64,000 nt of DNA from an uncultured Gammaproteobacteria bacterium (lineage in GTDB: Bacteria > Pseudomonadota > Gammaproteobacteria > Eutrophobiales > Eutrophobiaceae): the NCBI GenBank assembly GCA_943788815.1, contig CALSRS010000001.1:1111001-1175000 (forward strand), given 5' to 3'. Made by a program: the position numbers and the translations under genes. A model generated the notes under the pieces. It was not told where the DNA came from. It ran no database searches and saw only the letters and a list, made by a program, of their open reading frames with translations. Of this stretch, positions 46,874 to 56,016 are shown piece by piece. Position 1 is the first letter of the stretch. Every line of letters starts with the position of its first letter.

Positions 46874-47567
46874 ACGCTGGATTAATTCAAATAAAAAAAA
46901 TACCATTCACGAGACCAGACCATATATATCTCTTGCTTATGCGCAGGGGCTAGATGGAAGTATCACAACACGCCAAGGTCAGTCATTAAGTTTAAGCGGC
47001 AAACAATCTATTCAATTAACCCACCAGTTACGTAGCCTCCATGATGGAATACTGGTAGGCATAGAGACTGTCCTGACTGATAACCCTAGGCTAACCGTAA
47101 GAGATTGGAAGGGAGAAAATCCACAGCCAGTAATTCTGGATAGTCAGTTAAGACTTCCTGAAACTGCCCATGTTTGTAACCATCCTGACAGAACGTGCTG
47201 GGTTCTATCGTTGTCCGAAGGATCTGATAGTAATAATGCTCAGTTTAATGTCATTACCCTAGAAGACAATGGTAGCAAGCTGGTTCCTCTGGAGGCTGCT
47301 ATGGAAAAGTTAAAAGAAATGGGGATAAACAGTTTAATGGTGGAAGGTGGTGCTACTGTCATCACAGCATTTCTTAATGCAAAAATGGCTGACTCCATTA
47401 TTATCACTATTGCCCCATGGTTGATTGGCGGATATAAAGCGGTTTCTGATCTTAAGGAAAATGATCTATCGCAATTACCTGCATTGAAGAATTTTAATTA
47501 TGGAAAATCAGAAAATGATTTAATTGTTTATGGGGACCTTAGTTATGGGGAGGATATCAATTGTTAA
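46842..47567 (+). CDS. RibD C-terminal (pyrimidine reductase) domain protein
   Basis: 241 residues, consisting only of the RibD-C/dihydrofolate-reductase-like domain; the deaminase domain is absent. Motifs are PYISLAYAQGLDGSI, GILVGIETVLTDNPRLTVR and MVEGGATVITAFLNAKMADS, the last shaping the NADPH-binding fold. It would reduce the ribosyl side chain of the GTP cyclohydrolase II product or a related pyrimidine. ATG at 46842 or 46851 may be used. It overlaps ribA by 32 bp and the next gene by 7 bp, so translation is coupled. Confidence 0.88.
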   Translation: MTSMNLNQQIERWINSNKKNTIHETRPYISLAYAQGLDGSITTRQGQSLSLSGKQSIQLTHQLRSLHDGILVGIETVLTDNPRLTVRDWKGENPQPVILDSQLRLPETAHVCNHPDRTCWVLSLSEGSDSNNAQFNVITLEDNGSKLVPLEAAMEKLKEMGINSLMVEGGATVITAFLNAKMADSIIITIAPWLIGGYKAVSDLKENDLSQLPALKNFNYGKSENDLIVYGDLSYGEDINC

Positions 47568-48589
47568 GTAAGCAACTGTGGTTCACCTCTGCTGGCAATA
47601 TTGAGATCAAAGAGCAGGATATCGGCGGACCAAATGAAAATGACGTACTGGTGGAATCTGTCTATTCTGCTATTAGCACCGGCACTGAATTACTAATCTA
47701 TCGCGGGCAATTTCCTTCAGATATCGCATTAGATACATCAATTGATGACCTAAAATCACAAGCAGGCAGTTTTCCGATGCGATATGGTTACGCCTCAGTT
47801 GGCACCATAGTTCAAGCCGGTTCAAAAGTTGATGCCTCGGTAATCGGTAAAACGGTATTTGCATTTACACCTCATGCGAGTCATTTTACGGTACCCTTCG
47901 ATCAAACAATATTATTGCCGGATGATATTACCCCTGTTGATGCCGTATTTCTTGCCAATATGGAAACCGCTGTCAATCTTGTGCATGACGGTAATCCACT
48001 CCTGGGAGAAATGGTAGTCGTAACTGGGCTGGGAATTGTTGGCTTGCTAACAACTCAAATATTATCCCAGTTCCCCTTAGCTGAACTTGTTGTAATAGAA
48101 AAAATTAAATCACGCCAAAAGTTAATATCAAATTTAGATAATTGTAAATTTTATTCGCCCACCTCAGATAACAATATAGAATTAAAAAAACAAATACAGT
48201 CTAGTTCATTTAATGAATTGGAGGCTGACCTCGTATTTGAGCTAACCGGCAATCCAGAGGCCCTGAATCTTGCAGTTGATATTTGTGGGTATAATGGTCG
48301 AATCGTAATTGGCAGCTGGTACGGCAACAAAGCTGCAAATATTAATCTGGGTGGAAAATTCCACAGAAATCGGATAGAGATCATCAGCAGTCAGGTCAGT
48401 ACAATTGCTCCGCAGTTAACTGGAAGATGGGATAAATCCAGGCGGCTAGAATTTGCTTTTAAAATGATTAGAGAGATATCTCCAAATAAATTTATCAGTA
48501 AAATCATTGATTTTGAGCAGGTACAACAAGCCTACACATTGCTGGATAAGTCACCTGAAGATTATTCGCAAATATTATTGAAATACTAA
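47561..48589 (+). CDS. Zinc-type MDR alcohol dehydrogenase family protein
   Basis: 342 residues from TTG at 47561 with GGGAGG 7 bases upstream. The N-terminal GroES-like part has SAISTGTELLIYRG and YASVGTIVQAGSKV; the Rossmann part has VVTGLGIVGLLTTQIL. The usual structural-zinc cysteine quartet is absent. This arrangement is like BchC-type dehydrogenases. It probably oxidises or reduces a carbinol of the pathway intermediate with NAD(P). Lies between the reductase gene and the PTPS-like gene in the same operon. Confidence 0.85.
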   Translation: MLSKQLWFTSAGNIEIKEQDIGGPNENDVLVESVYSAISTGTELLIYRGQFPSDIALDTSIDDLKSQAGSFPMRYGYASVGTIVQAGSKVDASVIGKTVFAFTPHASHFTVPFDQTILLPDDITPVDAVFLANMETAVNLVHDGNPLLGEMVVVTGLGIVGLLTTQILSQFPLAELVVIEKIKSRQKLISNLDNCKFYSPTSDNNIELKKQIQSSSFNELEADLVFELTGNPEALNLAVDICGYNGRIVIGSWYGNKAANINLGGKFHRNRIEIISSQVSTIAPQLTGRWDKSRRLEFAFKMIREISPNKFISKIIDFEQVQQAYTLLDKSPEDYSQILLKY

Positions 48590-48612
48590 TTTGTTTTGCA
48601 TGGGAGAACATA

Positions 48613-48990
48613 ATGTATTGTATTGCTGTAAAAAGAGATTTTATAGCCAACCATTTTCTAATAGGCGGTGATTGGGGAAGAGAGAATGAACCTCATGCCC
48701 ATCATTACGTTATTGAAGTCCAAATCAAACATGACCAGCTGGACCAACATGGTTACCTTGTTGATATCGTCAAAATCGAAGCAGAACTAGACGCACTGGT
48801 AGAGAATTATCGAGATAAACTTTTAAACGATTTCCCTGAATTTAATGGAATTAATACCAGCATTGAACATTTCAGCAGAATAATCTGGGAAAAATTGAAA
48901 AAAAATATCCAGCCTCCTGAACCTGGTTCATTTAGGATCAAACTATGGGAAAATGAGGATTGCTGGACTTCTTATCAAAAAGACTATTAA
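48613..48990 (+). CDS. 6-pyruvoyl-tetrahydropterin synthase/QueD-like protein
   Basis: 125 residues with the PTPS fold: zinc ligands H14, H28 and H30 in IANHF and EPHAHHY, and the conserved Glu near the end (KLWENEDCW). The catalytic Cys of QueD and PTPS lies four residues before the first His of the HxH pair; here that position is E24. A Glu replacing Cys is known in the PTPS-III subtype, so a changed reaction on a pterin or dihydroneopterin-like substrate is likely. SD GGGAG precedes it. It follows the dehydrogenase in the operon. Confidence 0.85.
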   Translation: MYCIAVKRDFIANHFLIGGDWGRENEPHAHHYVIEVQIKHDQLDQHGYLVDIVKIEAELDALVENYRDKLLNDFPEFNGINTSIEHFSRIIWEKLKKNIQPPEPGSFRIKLWENEDCWTSYQKDY

Positions 48991-48999
48991 ACCAAAGTC

Positions 49000-50067
49000 A
49001 TGCGGATTGGATTTCTGATCTATGGTGACATTAATACTATTAGTGGTGGATATCTTTATGACAGAAAGATAATTGAGTATTTGAGATCGCAAGGTGACAA
49101 AGTCACAGTAATCAATTTAAAACAGAACAATTACTTTCAGGACATTCTATCAAACCAACCAGAAAGTATAATTAATACGTCAGATTTTGACATTTTGATT
49201 GAAGATGAACTAATTCATCCATCTGTATTTAAAACAAATAGAATTCTCAACAAAAAACTTCCCATTATTTCACTTGTTCATTTGTTTCGATCTTTTTCTA
49301 CACAGCCGAATTATATAAACTGGCTTTATCAATTTATTGAAAAAAAGTACCTGACATCCGTAAATGGAATTATCCTAAATAGCAAAAGTACTCAAGATCT
49401 GGCAAAACAATTAATGAGGGGCAATCTGTCCGACAATATTATTGCTCTACCTGCAGGTAATAATTTCACCAATTCAAACCTTGATGAATTATACAGTTTA
49501 AAACGTCTGGCACCTCAACCACTCAAAGTTTTATATATAGGTAATGTAATTCCGCAAAAAGGACTCCATATTCTCTTGCATGCTCTATCTGAATTAAAAA
49601 CAGGGGATTTCAAACTTAGCATCACCGGCAGAACGGATATAGATTCAGCTTATGTAAAAAAAATACATAGCATAATTAAAAAACATCATCTTTTTGACCA
49701 GATTGAATTTACAGGACCACTTCTGGGCGACGTTCTTCCTGACCATTATCTTAATCATCATATAATGGTGTTACCCTCAGAAAATGAGGCATATGGTATC
49801 GTCTACCTGGAGGCGATGCAGTTTGGATTACCGGTGATTGGTACAACCTCTGGTGGCGCAAAAGAAATTATTAAGCATGGTAAAAATGGATTTCTCATCC
49901 CTCCCGGTAACATCAAGCAGCTTGCCGCGCATTTAGCAAATTTAATTAATATGCCAGATGACCTGACAGTAATGGGTAAAAATGCTATCCATAGCTACAA
50001 GCAACACCCTACGTGGAATAATACTGGAGAATTAATTCGAGAATTTCTATTGAAGTTCGCCAGTTAA
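49000..50067 (+). CDS. GT4-family glycosyltransferase
   Basis: 355 residues, GT-B fold. The C-terminal nucleotide-sugar motif ENEAYGIVYLEAMQFGLPVIG has the E-x7-E pattern of GT4 retaining enzymes, preceded by VIPQKGLHILLHALSEL. It would transfer a sugar from a nucleotide donor, in this context perhaps to the pterin-type product or a lipid. It starts 9 bp after the PTPS-like gene. Confidence 0.88.
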   Translation: MRIGFLIYGDINTISGGYLYDRKIIEYLRSQGDKVTVINLKQNNYFQDILSNQPESIINTSDFDILIEDELIHPSVFKTNRILNKKLPIISLVHLFRSFSTQPNYINWLYQFIEKKYLTSVNGIILNSKSTQDLAKQLMRGNLSDNIIALPAGNNFTNSNLDELYSLKRLAPQPLKVLYIGNVIPQKGLHILLHALSELKTGDFKLSITGRTDIDSAYVKKIHSIIKKHHLFDQIEFTGPLLGDVLPDHYLNHHIMVLPSENEAYGIVYLEAMQFGLPVIGTTSGGAKEIIKHGKNGFLIPPGNIKQLAAHLANLINMPDDLTVMGKNAIHSYKQHPTWNNTGELIREFLLKFAS

Positions 50068-50080
50068 ATGGAGATGTATT

Positions 50081-50959
50081 GTGGTTGATGAAATATTTGA
50101 TTATCCAGCTTATTTAATAGCTAAAAAAGCTGTTGATGACCAGAGCCTGAATCAACAGGTCTGGGCAACTATGCACCACTGGATTAAAAACAGGCAGGCA
50201 ACTGTAAGCAAAATAAAAATACTGGAAGTCGGTGCGGGTATCGGAACCATGATTGAACGGTTTTTAGATGAGGAATTGGTAAAAGACAGTGTCTATACGG
50301 CTATCGAACAGGAAGTTCACTTCAAGGAAAATGCTTTTAACTATCTGAATAACTTATATAAATATACTATTAATGTAGATGGCGAGAATTGGTATATTGA
50401 AAACCGATATTGCAAGACTACTGTAAAATGGGTCACAGGTGATGCTACTAATATTAATGAAATCATCGATGAACATGACTACGATATTGTGATAAGTCAC
50501 GCGGTCATTGATCTAATGCCTGTCCCAGTCTTCTTACCACTATTATTTAAACACCTTAAAGCGGGTTCAGCTTTTTATTTCAGCCTGAATTTTTCTGGTA
50601 AAACTGAATTTTTGCCTGTCCTGGAAAATGATGAGCATATATATCGAGAATATCACAAGGATATGGATCGGCGATTTAATCACCTAAACTGGCGAGCTAG
50701 TCAGACGGGGGAAGAGTTAGGTAGCTGGCTCATCAATCAAGGGCACAAGGTCGAGGCAACGGGTCCATCTGATTGGCAACTTTCTGAGGATATAGATAAT
50801 ACCCAGGCCCTTTTCATTTTAAACATTCTACAAACAATGGAAAAGGCATTAAATGGTCTGCCTGAACTGGATGACTGGTTAACGGTGAGGTATCAGCAAT
50901 TGAAAGCTGGAGAACTTTCCTTGAAAATATCTAATGTAGATTACTTTGGTAAAATTTAG
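50081..50959 (+). CDS. SAM-dependent methyltransferase (class I)
   Basis: 292 residues from GTG at 50081 with ATGGAGAT upstream. The SAM-binding motif I is ILEVGAGIGTM (residues 47-57), and YDIVISHAVIDLMP is the downstream motif. It methylates an unknown small molecule or lipid. It is the last plus-strand gene of the ribA operon, and its stop overlaps the stop of the convergent YbhN-like gene by 4 bp. Confidence 0.85.
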   Translation: MVDEIFDYPAYLIAKKAVDDQSLNQQVWATMHHWIKNRQATVSKIKILEVGAGIGTMIERFLDEELVKDSVYTAIEQEVHFKENAFNYLNNLYKYTINVDGENWYIENRYCKTTVKWVTGDATNINEIIDEHDYDIVISHAVIDLMPVPVFLPLLFKHLKAGSAFYFSLNFSGKTEFLPVLENDEHIYREYHKDMDRRFNHLNWRASQTGEELGSWLINQGHKVEATGPSDWQLSEDIDNTQALFILNILQTMEKALNGLPELDDWLTVRYQQLKAGELSLKISNVDYFGKI

Positions 50960-51960
50960 TCCACAGGTGTTTTGATACTTCCTTTCATTAGAAAATGAAA
51001 TACACCCATTCCAAATAGCACAATAATCAAATCCCTCAAACGTATTAAGGCAATCATTCCAATCACATCAAAGGTATTTAAACCCAGACTTGCAAATACC
51101 CAATATATTGAGGCTTCCATAGTGCCTATCCCACCGGGTATCGGTAACAACAGTGCAAGTCGCATAGTAACCACAAGAAATATAAAATTAACTAGTGTTA
51201 ATTGGATATCCAAAAAAGACAATATCAGACCAAGCTCTACTAGCATTCCAAACCAGCCTAGAACTGAAAATCCAACCGCCGTATAAAATGCCTTTTGTTG
51301 CTGGGTAACAAACTTCTTAATATCTGACGATATGTTTTCTAAATGGAGATCCAAACCCTTTAATCTTGCATTGTTTTCCCAACGAGATATTGCTTTTTTA
51401 ATCCATCGAATTAAAAATTGTGCGTGTCTGGTAAAGAGAGTCCCAACAAGCGTGAGTCCGAAGAAAAATAAAGCAATCACGATTAATGGGTAATACCATA
51501 TTGTTACAGCGGTATTAGAAAATAATATTAAAACAGTAATTCCTACGATTAACACCGAAAAATTTACCCATAACTCGAAAAACCTGTCTAGAGCTACGGA
51601 TATAAATGCCTTGTATCCATTATCAGTATCCTCATTCCATAGCCAGTAAATCTGTAAAGGTTCCCCGCCAAATTGCGGACCTGGCGTGATGTAACTGATT
51701 GACTGCCCTGCCTGACGTATAAAAAAAAGTTTTAAAAAGCTGGGAATAAAATCCAGTCCAATATTAATCACATGCCATCGCAAGACATAGATTGCAATTA
51801 TGACGATGTTTAGCAATCCCCAAATACCCCATTGAAATAAATCAAGCCCCGTTATCCAGAATTTAATTGACTCAACAGGGAGTTGAATCAGCGTCCACGC
51901 CAGGAGGGTAAGTGCAAATATCCATACACATCCAAGCAGGAATTTTGAGTTGATTTTCAT
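50956..51960 (-). CDS. YbhN/LPG-synthase-TM-like integral membrane protein
   Basis: 334 residues with about eight hydrophobic segments and the family signature PGGIGTMEASIYWVFASLG. The lysylphosphatidylglycerol-synthase membrane-region family includes flippase-like proteins and lipid-modification partners. Its start overlaps the stop of the CDP-alcohol phosphotransferase gene by 4 bp, so the two are coupled. Confidence 0.85.
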   Translation of the reverse strand: MKINSKFLLGCVWIFALTLLAWTLIQLPVESIKFWITGLDLFQWGIWGLLNIVIIAIYVLRWHVINIGLDFIPSFLKLFFIRQAGQSISYITPGPQFGGEPLQIYWLWNEDTDNGYKAFISVALDRFFELWVNFSVLIVGITVLILFSNTAVTIWYYPLIVIALFFFGLTLVGTLFTRHAQFLIRWIKKAISRWENNARLKGLDLHLENISSDIKKFVTQQQKAFYTAVGFSVLGWFGMLVELGLILSFLDIQLTLVNFIFLVVTMRLALLLPIPGGIGTMEASIYWVFASLGLNTFDVIGMIALIRLRDLIIVLFGMGVFHFLMKGSIKTPVD

Positions 51961-53075
51961 GCACCATCATACCGATTAACCCAGTCTTCATCTCGCTTAT
52001 AAAGACTGAAATAACCGGTGCCCAGCATCATAATCCAGATAATACAAAATAATAATACTATGACATTTGTTGATAACATCTGATCTTGAAAATAAAAACC
52101 CAGTACTATTGATAACACTACAGCGCCTATACGTCCGATGATTCCAGTTATTATTAAAACCAATGAAATACTGGCTAATACAATAGATGCTATTTTGATT
52201 TCATTGCCGTTTGTCGTTATATATAAATGTATAGTCAGGCAAACAACCAAAATCCTGAGAGCGGGCAAGAAATAATTAAAACTGAGAAATCTCAGCTTAT
52301 CCAGCAATACAGATAAGCCTGTCCCCGAAGATATGGTTCCCCTGACAATAAACCAGTCAATAATAAATCCGAACAACAATGGGATCATGAATGCCATTCC
52401 CGCGATTTGCGTTATAGGTGGATGAAATACAGGGAGCAGGACAACAGCAACAAAACCCATTTGAAATCCTGCAATGGCTCTACGGGAAATATTCGGCGGC
52501 AACTCTATTACCCTTAAGCCGCGAAATTCACGTAATTTAATGCCAATAACGAAGAGATAATAAGCAATGCTTACCAGCAGGTAACTCCAATGCAATTGCC
52601 CATAAGTCACGGCCAGAACCGGCGCAATTAACAAACCTACGGCATCATAAACTGTATCCAGTTCCGTCCCCAGTTGGCTTTGCATACAGGTAATCCTCGC
52701 AAGATATCCATCAAGCCTGTCAATAATGGACGCAATTAAATAAATGATCCCTGGTATCCATGCGAGGTAACTTACTGGCCATACTTGAAACAAAAACCCC
52801 GCCAATGCGGCAATCATTATTCCACGAATGATAGTAAATCGATTTCCCCATCCCAAAGATGGATACAATGATGAATTAATATTCAACCTGTTCTTATTTA
52901 AACGCTTGATAGTTTGATAAAAGACAATGACCAGAACACCCAGGGCCTGAATTAACCATTGAGTTGAATACGATCTACCATGAACGTCTGCAATTCCAAG
53001 ATATAACAAAAAGAATAACCATATTGCTGACAGCAACAATAGGCTGATTTCTTTTTTATATAAGATCAATTTCAT
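51957..53075 (-). CDS. CDP-alcohol phosphatidyltransferase family protein
   Basis: 372 residues with about ten membrane segments. The canonical motif D-x2-DG-x2-AR-x8-G-x3-D-x3-D is intact as DRLDGYLAR with G and two Asp downstream in LGTELDTVYDAVG. It transfers a phosphoalcohol from a CDP-lipid to an acceptor. The length exceeds the usual 200-250 residues, with extra C-terminal helices. Fourth gene of a five-gene overlapping operon. Confidence 0.9.
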   Translation of the reverse strand: MKLILYKKEISLLLLSAIWLFFLLYLGIADVHGRSYSTQWLIQALGVLVIVFYQTIKRLNKNRLNINSSLYPSLGWGNRFTIIRGIMIAALAGFLFQVWPVSYLAWIPGIIYLIASIIDRLDGYLARITCMQSQLGTELDTVYDAVGLLIAPVLAVTYGQLHWSYLLVSIAYYLFVIGIKLREFRGLRVIELPPNISRRAIAGFQMGFVAVVLLPVFHPPITQIAGMAFMIPLLFGFIIDWFIVRGTISSGTGLSVLLDKLRFLSFNYFLPALRILVVCLTIHLYITTNGNEIKIASIVLASISLVLIITGIIGRIGAVVLSIVLGFYFQDQMLSTNVIVLLFCIIWIMMLGTGYFSLYKRDEDWVNRYDGA

Positions 53076-53107
53076 GGATATTTTGCTACGACATGGTTCT
53101 TATGAGT

Positions 53108-54301
53108 CTATGGGTGCTGTGTCTTATCTGAACAAATTTTTTGAAATGAAATAATCACGATAACGGCCAGATATTGAGTACAAAGCCACCAGCTATGCCA
53201 GGCATTAAAACTTACTATTGAAAATACAAAATAGATACATATGGACGCAACACATGCTGTAAAAAATAGTCGGTCCTGCTGTTGTAATATCTTTCGCCAA
53301 ACTAATCCAACAAATATACAAAATAATGATATGCCTACAATCCCTGATTCAAGGCGAATTTGTAGAGGAATATTATGAGGATGTACTTGAATTATTCCTG
53401 TTAGACTATCATTAAGTACTTTTTCAATTGAACTGGATGTATCCAGCCCCCAGCCCATAACAGGGCTCTCATTTATTAGGACTATTGACTTATTCCAGAT
53501 ATCAATACGTTCTTGCCAAGACGACGGAATAGATTCAATAGCTTGAAGCGTATCCAATCCTAATACGAACGACATAATCTGAGGCATAGAAAAAATAAAT
53601 ATCACGGTCAAGATAGAAAATGCTATATGCCATCTCTTATTAAGAAATGCCAAAATAATTGATAATAATAATGCTAGTGAAACTGCCAACATGGCCGCAA
53701 ACATAGGGTGAAGAACGAAAACTATTACTGACAAAATAGTTAAAATATATAAATGAATTTTTTTATCCCAAAAATAATACAAGCTAAAAGGCAGCAACAG
53801 GGAATATAAAGCAGTTGCATGGTCCATCGGTTGGCCATAGTTGTAACGATCAAAATTTAATGCGTTTCGCAAAAATATTGCAAACTTGTAATTCGTCACA
53901 TGTTCTGCGATGAGAATGAAGGAAATTAATCCCAACAGCGCCAGCAATAAATTATCATTTAATACATTTTTGGTTTTTAAGTCATTTTGAATCAGCCCGA
54001 CAATAGCTGTGATTCCTAATAGATTTATCAACCAAAATTTCAGCATCGTTTCCATGCTGGTTTCTGGCGAAATTGACCAAAAATAACTTATTGATACCCA
54101 TATCGAAAAGCTAATTAACGCAATGATTTGTAACCCGGGTAGTTTATGAAAACTAAGTAATGGCCTGAAATTATATATTATGTATACACAACTCAATATA
54201 AAGACAGAAATAATCATCCCACCAGAAAATAGTGTAACCAGGAAACTACCAAATACGAAATAGATTAATCGAGCTGGTACAGGCGTCATGCTGGAATACA
54301 A
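53108..54301 (-). CDS. O-antigen-ligase/Wzy-like membrane protein
   Basis: 397 residues, about eleven membrane segments. The segment MGWGLDTSSS then VHPHNIPLQIRLESGIVGI matches the Wzy_C/O-antigen ligase domain, in which the His of HPHN is catalytic. It would polymerise or ligate glycan at the periplasmic face. The start overlaps the FkbM gene by 16 bp. No WaaL context is visible, so ligase versus polymerase is undecided. Confidence 0.85.
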   Translation of the reverse strand: MYSSMTPVPARLIYFVFGSFLVTLFSGGMIISVFILSCVYIIYNFRPLLSFHKLPGLQIIALISFSIWVSISYFWSISPETSMETMLKFWLINLLGITAIVGLIQNDLKTKNVLNDNLLLALLGLISFILIAEHVTNYKFAIFLRNALNFDRYNYGQPMDHATALYSLLLPFSLYYFWDKKIHLYILTILSVIVFVLHPMFAAMLAVSLALLLSIILAFLNKRWHIAFSILTVIFIFSMPQIMSFVLGLDTLQAIESIPSSWQERIDIWNKSIVLINESPVMGWGLDTSSSIEKVLNDSLTGIIQVHPHNIPLQIRLESGIVGISLFCIFVGLVWRKILQQQDRLFFTACVASICIYFVFSIVSFNAWHSWWLCTQYLAVIVIISFQKICSDKTQHP

Positions 54302-54999
54302 ATAAAGTTTTTACCCATGCTGGATGGGGAAATTGAATTGAATTCGTTTAATTTATTATTCGTGTACACATATATTTTATACCCTTGATCCATAAGAAAG
54401 TTTAACGATCGGTTTTTAGACTTGTCTTTATATATTTCGAGTATTTCAATCTGCACTATTGGTTTTTGTGTGCTAATCAACTTCACCGCACCTTCCAGTA
54501 CTTCATATTCATGTCCTTCTACATCTATCTTGATATAGCCAACGTTTTTATATTGCATAGAATCAAGCGTTACTGTTTCAACTTTTTCCTTTATACATTC
54601 CCAATCCACAGCTGTTTGTTTTTCGAATGAGGCGATATTCATTTGCATACGACCTGATTTTACAGGCACATAAAATGGAAGGCTGGTATTTTTATTAGAA
54701 ACGCCTTTGTTTATTACAATAACATTACTCGCAACGGCCTTGGACAAGAATTCTGCGAATAATTTATGAGGTTCAAAGGCAAATACCTGCTTCGCATATT
54801 TTGATAAATAAAATGTATAAAGTCCTGTATTAGCCCCAATATCAATTGCAACTTTAGTATTGTCAACCAGTTGTGGTAGTAATCTTAATTCTGTTTCCTG
54901 TGTTTTTTCAGCTTTTCGATATTTATTCCAGGCGCTATAGCGAAGATAAAGTCTCTTCGGAAGAAAATGGAATTTAAAAAATTCTTTACACTTATTCAT
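54286..54999 (-). CDS. FkbM-family methyltransferase
   Basis: 237 residues. The SAM motif I DIGANTGLYTFYLS and the FkbM-typical IKIDVEGHEYEVLEGA are clear. FkbM enzymes O-methylate sugars or polyketides, so glycan decoration is likely given the neighbouring O-antigen-ligase-like gene. It overlaps the EEP gene by 4 bp (ATGA-type junction). Confidence 0.9.
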   Translation of the reverse strand: MNKCKEFFKFHFLPKRLYLRYSAWNKYRKAEKTQETELRLLPQLVDNTKVAIDIGANTGLYTFYLSKYAKQVFAFEPHKLFAEFLSKAVASNVIVINKGVSNKNTSLPFYVPVKSGRMQMNIASFEKQTAVDWECIKEKVETVTLDSMQYKNVGYIKIDVEGHEYEVLEGAVKLISTQKPIVQIEILEIYKDKSKNRSLNFLMDQGYKIYVYTNNKLNEFNSISPSSMGKNFICIPA

Positions 55000-55700
55000 A
55001 TGGGTAGTTTTATATCAGCGACTATTGGCAAATGATCAGATGCAATCCAGCTTTCAAATAAACATTTCATTTGTACGATCTCAATTCGCCTGGAACACAT
55101 GATCCTGTCTAGTGATAAGAAAGGCATAAATGATGGATAGGTTCGTAGTTTAGGGGGTATTTCGATTAGATCAATTAACTTGTTATCGACAGATTTCCCA
55201 AGCCATTGATTGAAATCACCCATCAAGATAATGGGCAATGTTCCGCCATTTAAAATAATCTCTCGCAAGCTATCTAGCTGATGGAATTTATCTCCTACAC
55301 CTATTCCAAGGTGTAGGGCAATGACACGAACCTGACCTGCTGGAAAATTCACCAATGATTCAATTATGGCCCTGGGCTCTCTGTTAGGGACCGAAACGTC
55401 ATGGACTAACTGCTTTTCCATGGGAAACTTACTAATTAATAAATGACCATAATTACCGGTGGAATCTTTAATTGTCCATGCGTGACAACTAAATTCCCCT
55501 GCTATTTTCTTTAAATATTCATACGTATTTTGTATACCACTGGATATTTTACGTAAGTTAACCTCCTGTAATGCGACTATATCTGCATTTTGTCGTGACA
55601 GGACATTCCCTATGCGGCGCATATCGTGACGACAGTCTATTCCAACACCTCCATGAATATTCCATGTCAATACACGCACTTCACATTCTAAATTTTCCAT
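54996..55700 (-). CDS. Endonuclease/exonuclease/phosphatase (EEP) family protein
   Basis: 234 residues, no signal. EEP fold motifs are VLTWNIHGG, ALQEVN (metal-binding Glu), LMGDFNQW and SDHLPIVADI (catalytic His). This superfamily includes phosphodiesterases acting on phospholipids or inositol phosphates as well as nucleases. First gene of the five-gene operon; with a CDP-alcohol phosphotransferase partner a lipid phosphodiesterase is plausible but not shown. Confidence 0.88.
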   Translation of the reverse strand: MENLECEVRVLTWNIHGGVGIDCRHDMRRIGNVLSRQNADIVALQEVNLRKISSGIQNTYEYLKKIAGEFSCHAWTIKDSTGNYGHLLISKFPMEKQLVHDVSVPNREPRAIIESLVNFPAGQVRVIALHLGIGVGDKFHQLDSLREIILNGGTLPIILMGDFNQWLGKSVDNKLIDLIEIPPKLRTYPSFMPFLSLDRIMCSRRIEIVQMKCLFESWIASDHLPIVADIKLPI

Positions 55701-56016
55701 AATTAAAAATTATTTTAATTTTTATATTTTTAATCGCATAGGTAGTTTATATGATGCCTAATATATATCATCTGTATTTCCTATATCTATATTTTCAGAT
55801 CCAAGAACAAATAGAGTTAAAAGTAATCCTGGAGAAATAAAAACAAATAAATCACTAACTGAATCTTGTTGGAAATTTAAATAACATCCTTAAATTTAAT
55901 CTGATTATATAATATACGTAATAATGTAATCTTTTTACTTACTATAACCACAAGTATTGTGACGATAACTTTATATAGTTAACATACATGGATTAATATA
56001 TTGGAAATTATATGAA
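55701..56016. other. AT-rich divergent spacer, no gene seen
   Basis: 316 bp between divergent genes (EEP operon and ornithine-cyclodeaminase-like gene). It is very AT-rich with many short T- and A-runs. No ORF, RNA gene or convincing hairpin is visible. It must hold two outward promoters, but I could not pick well-spaced -35/-10 pairs. Confidence 0.6.
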
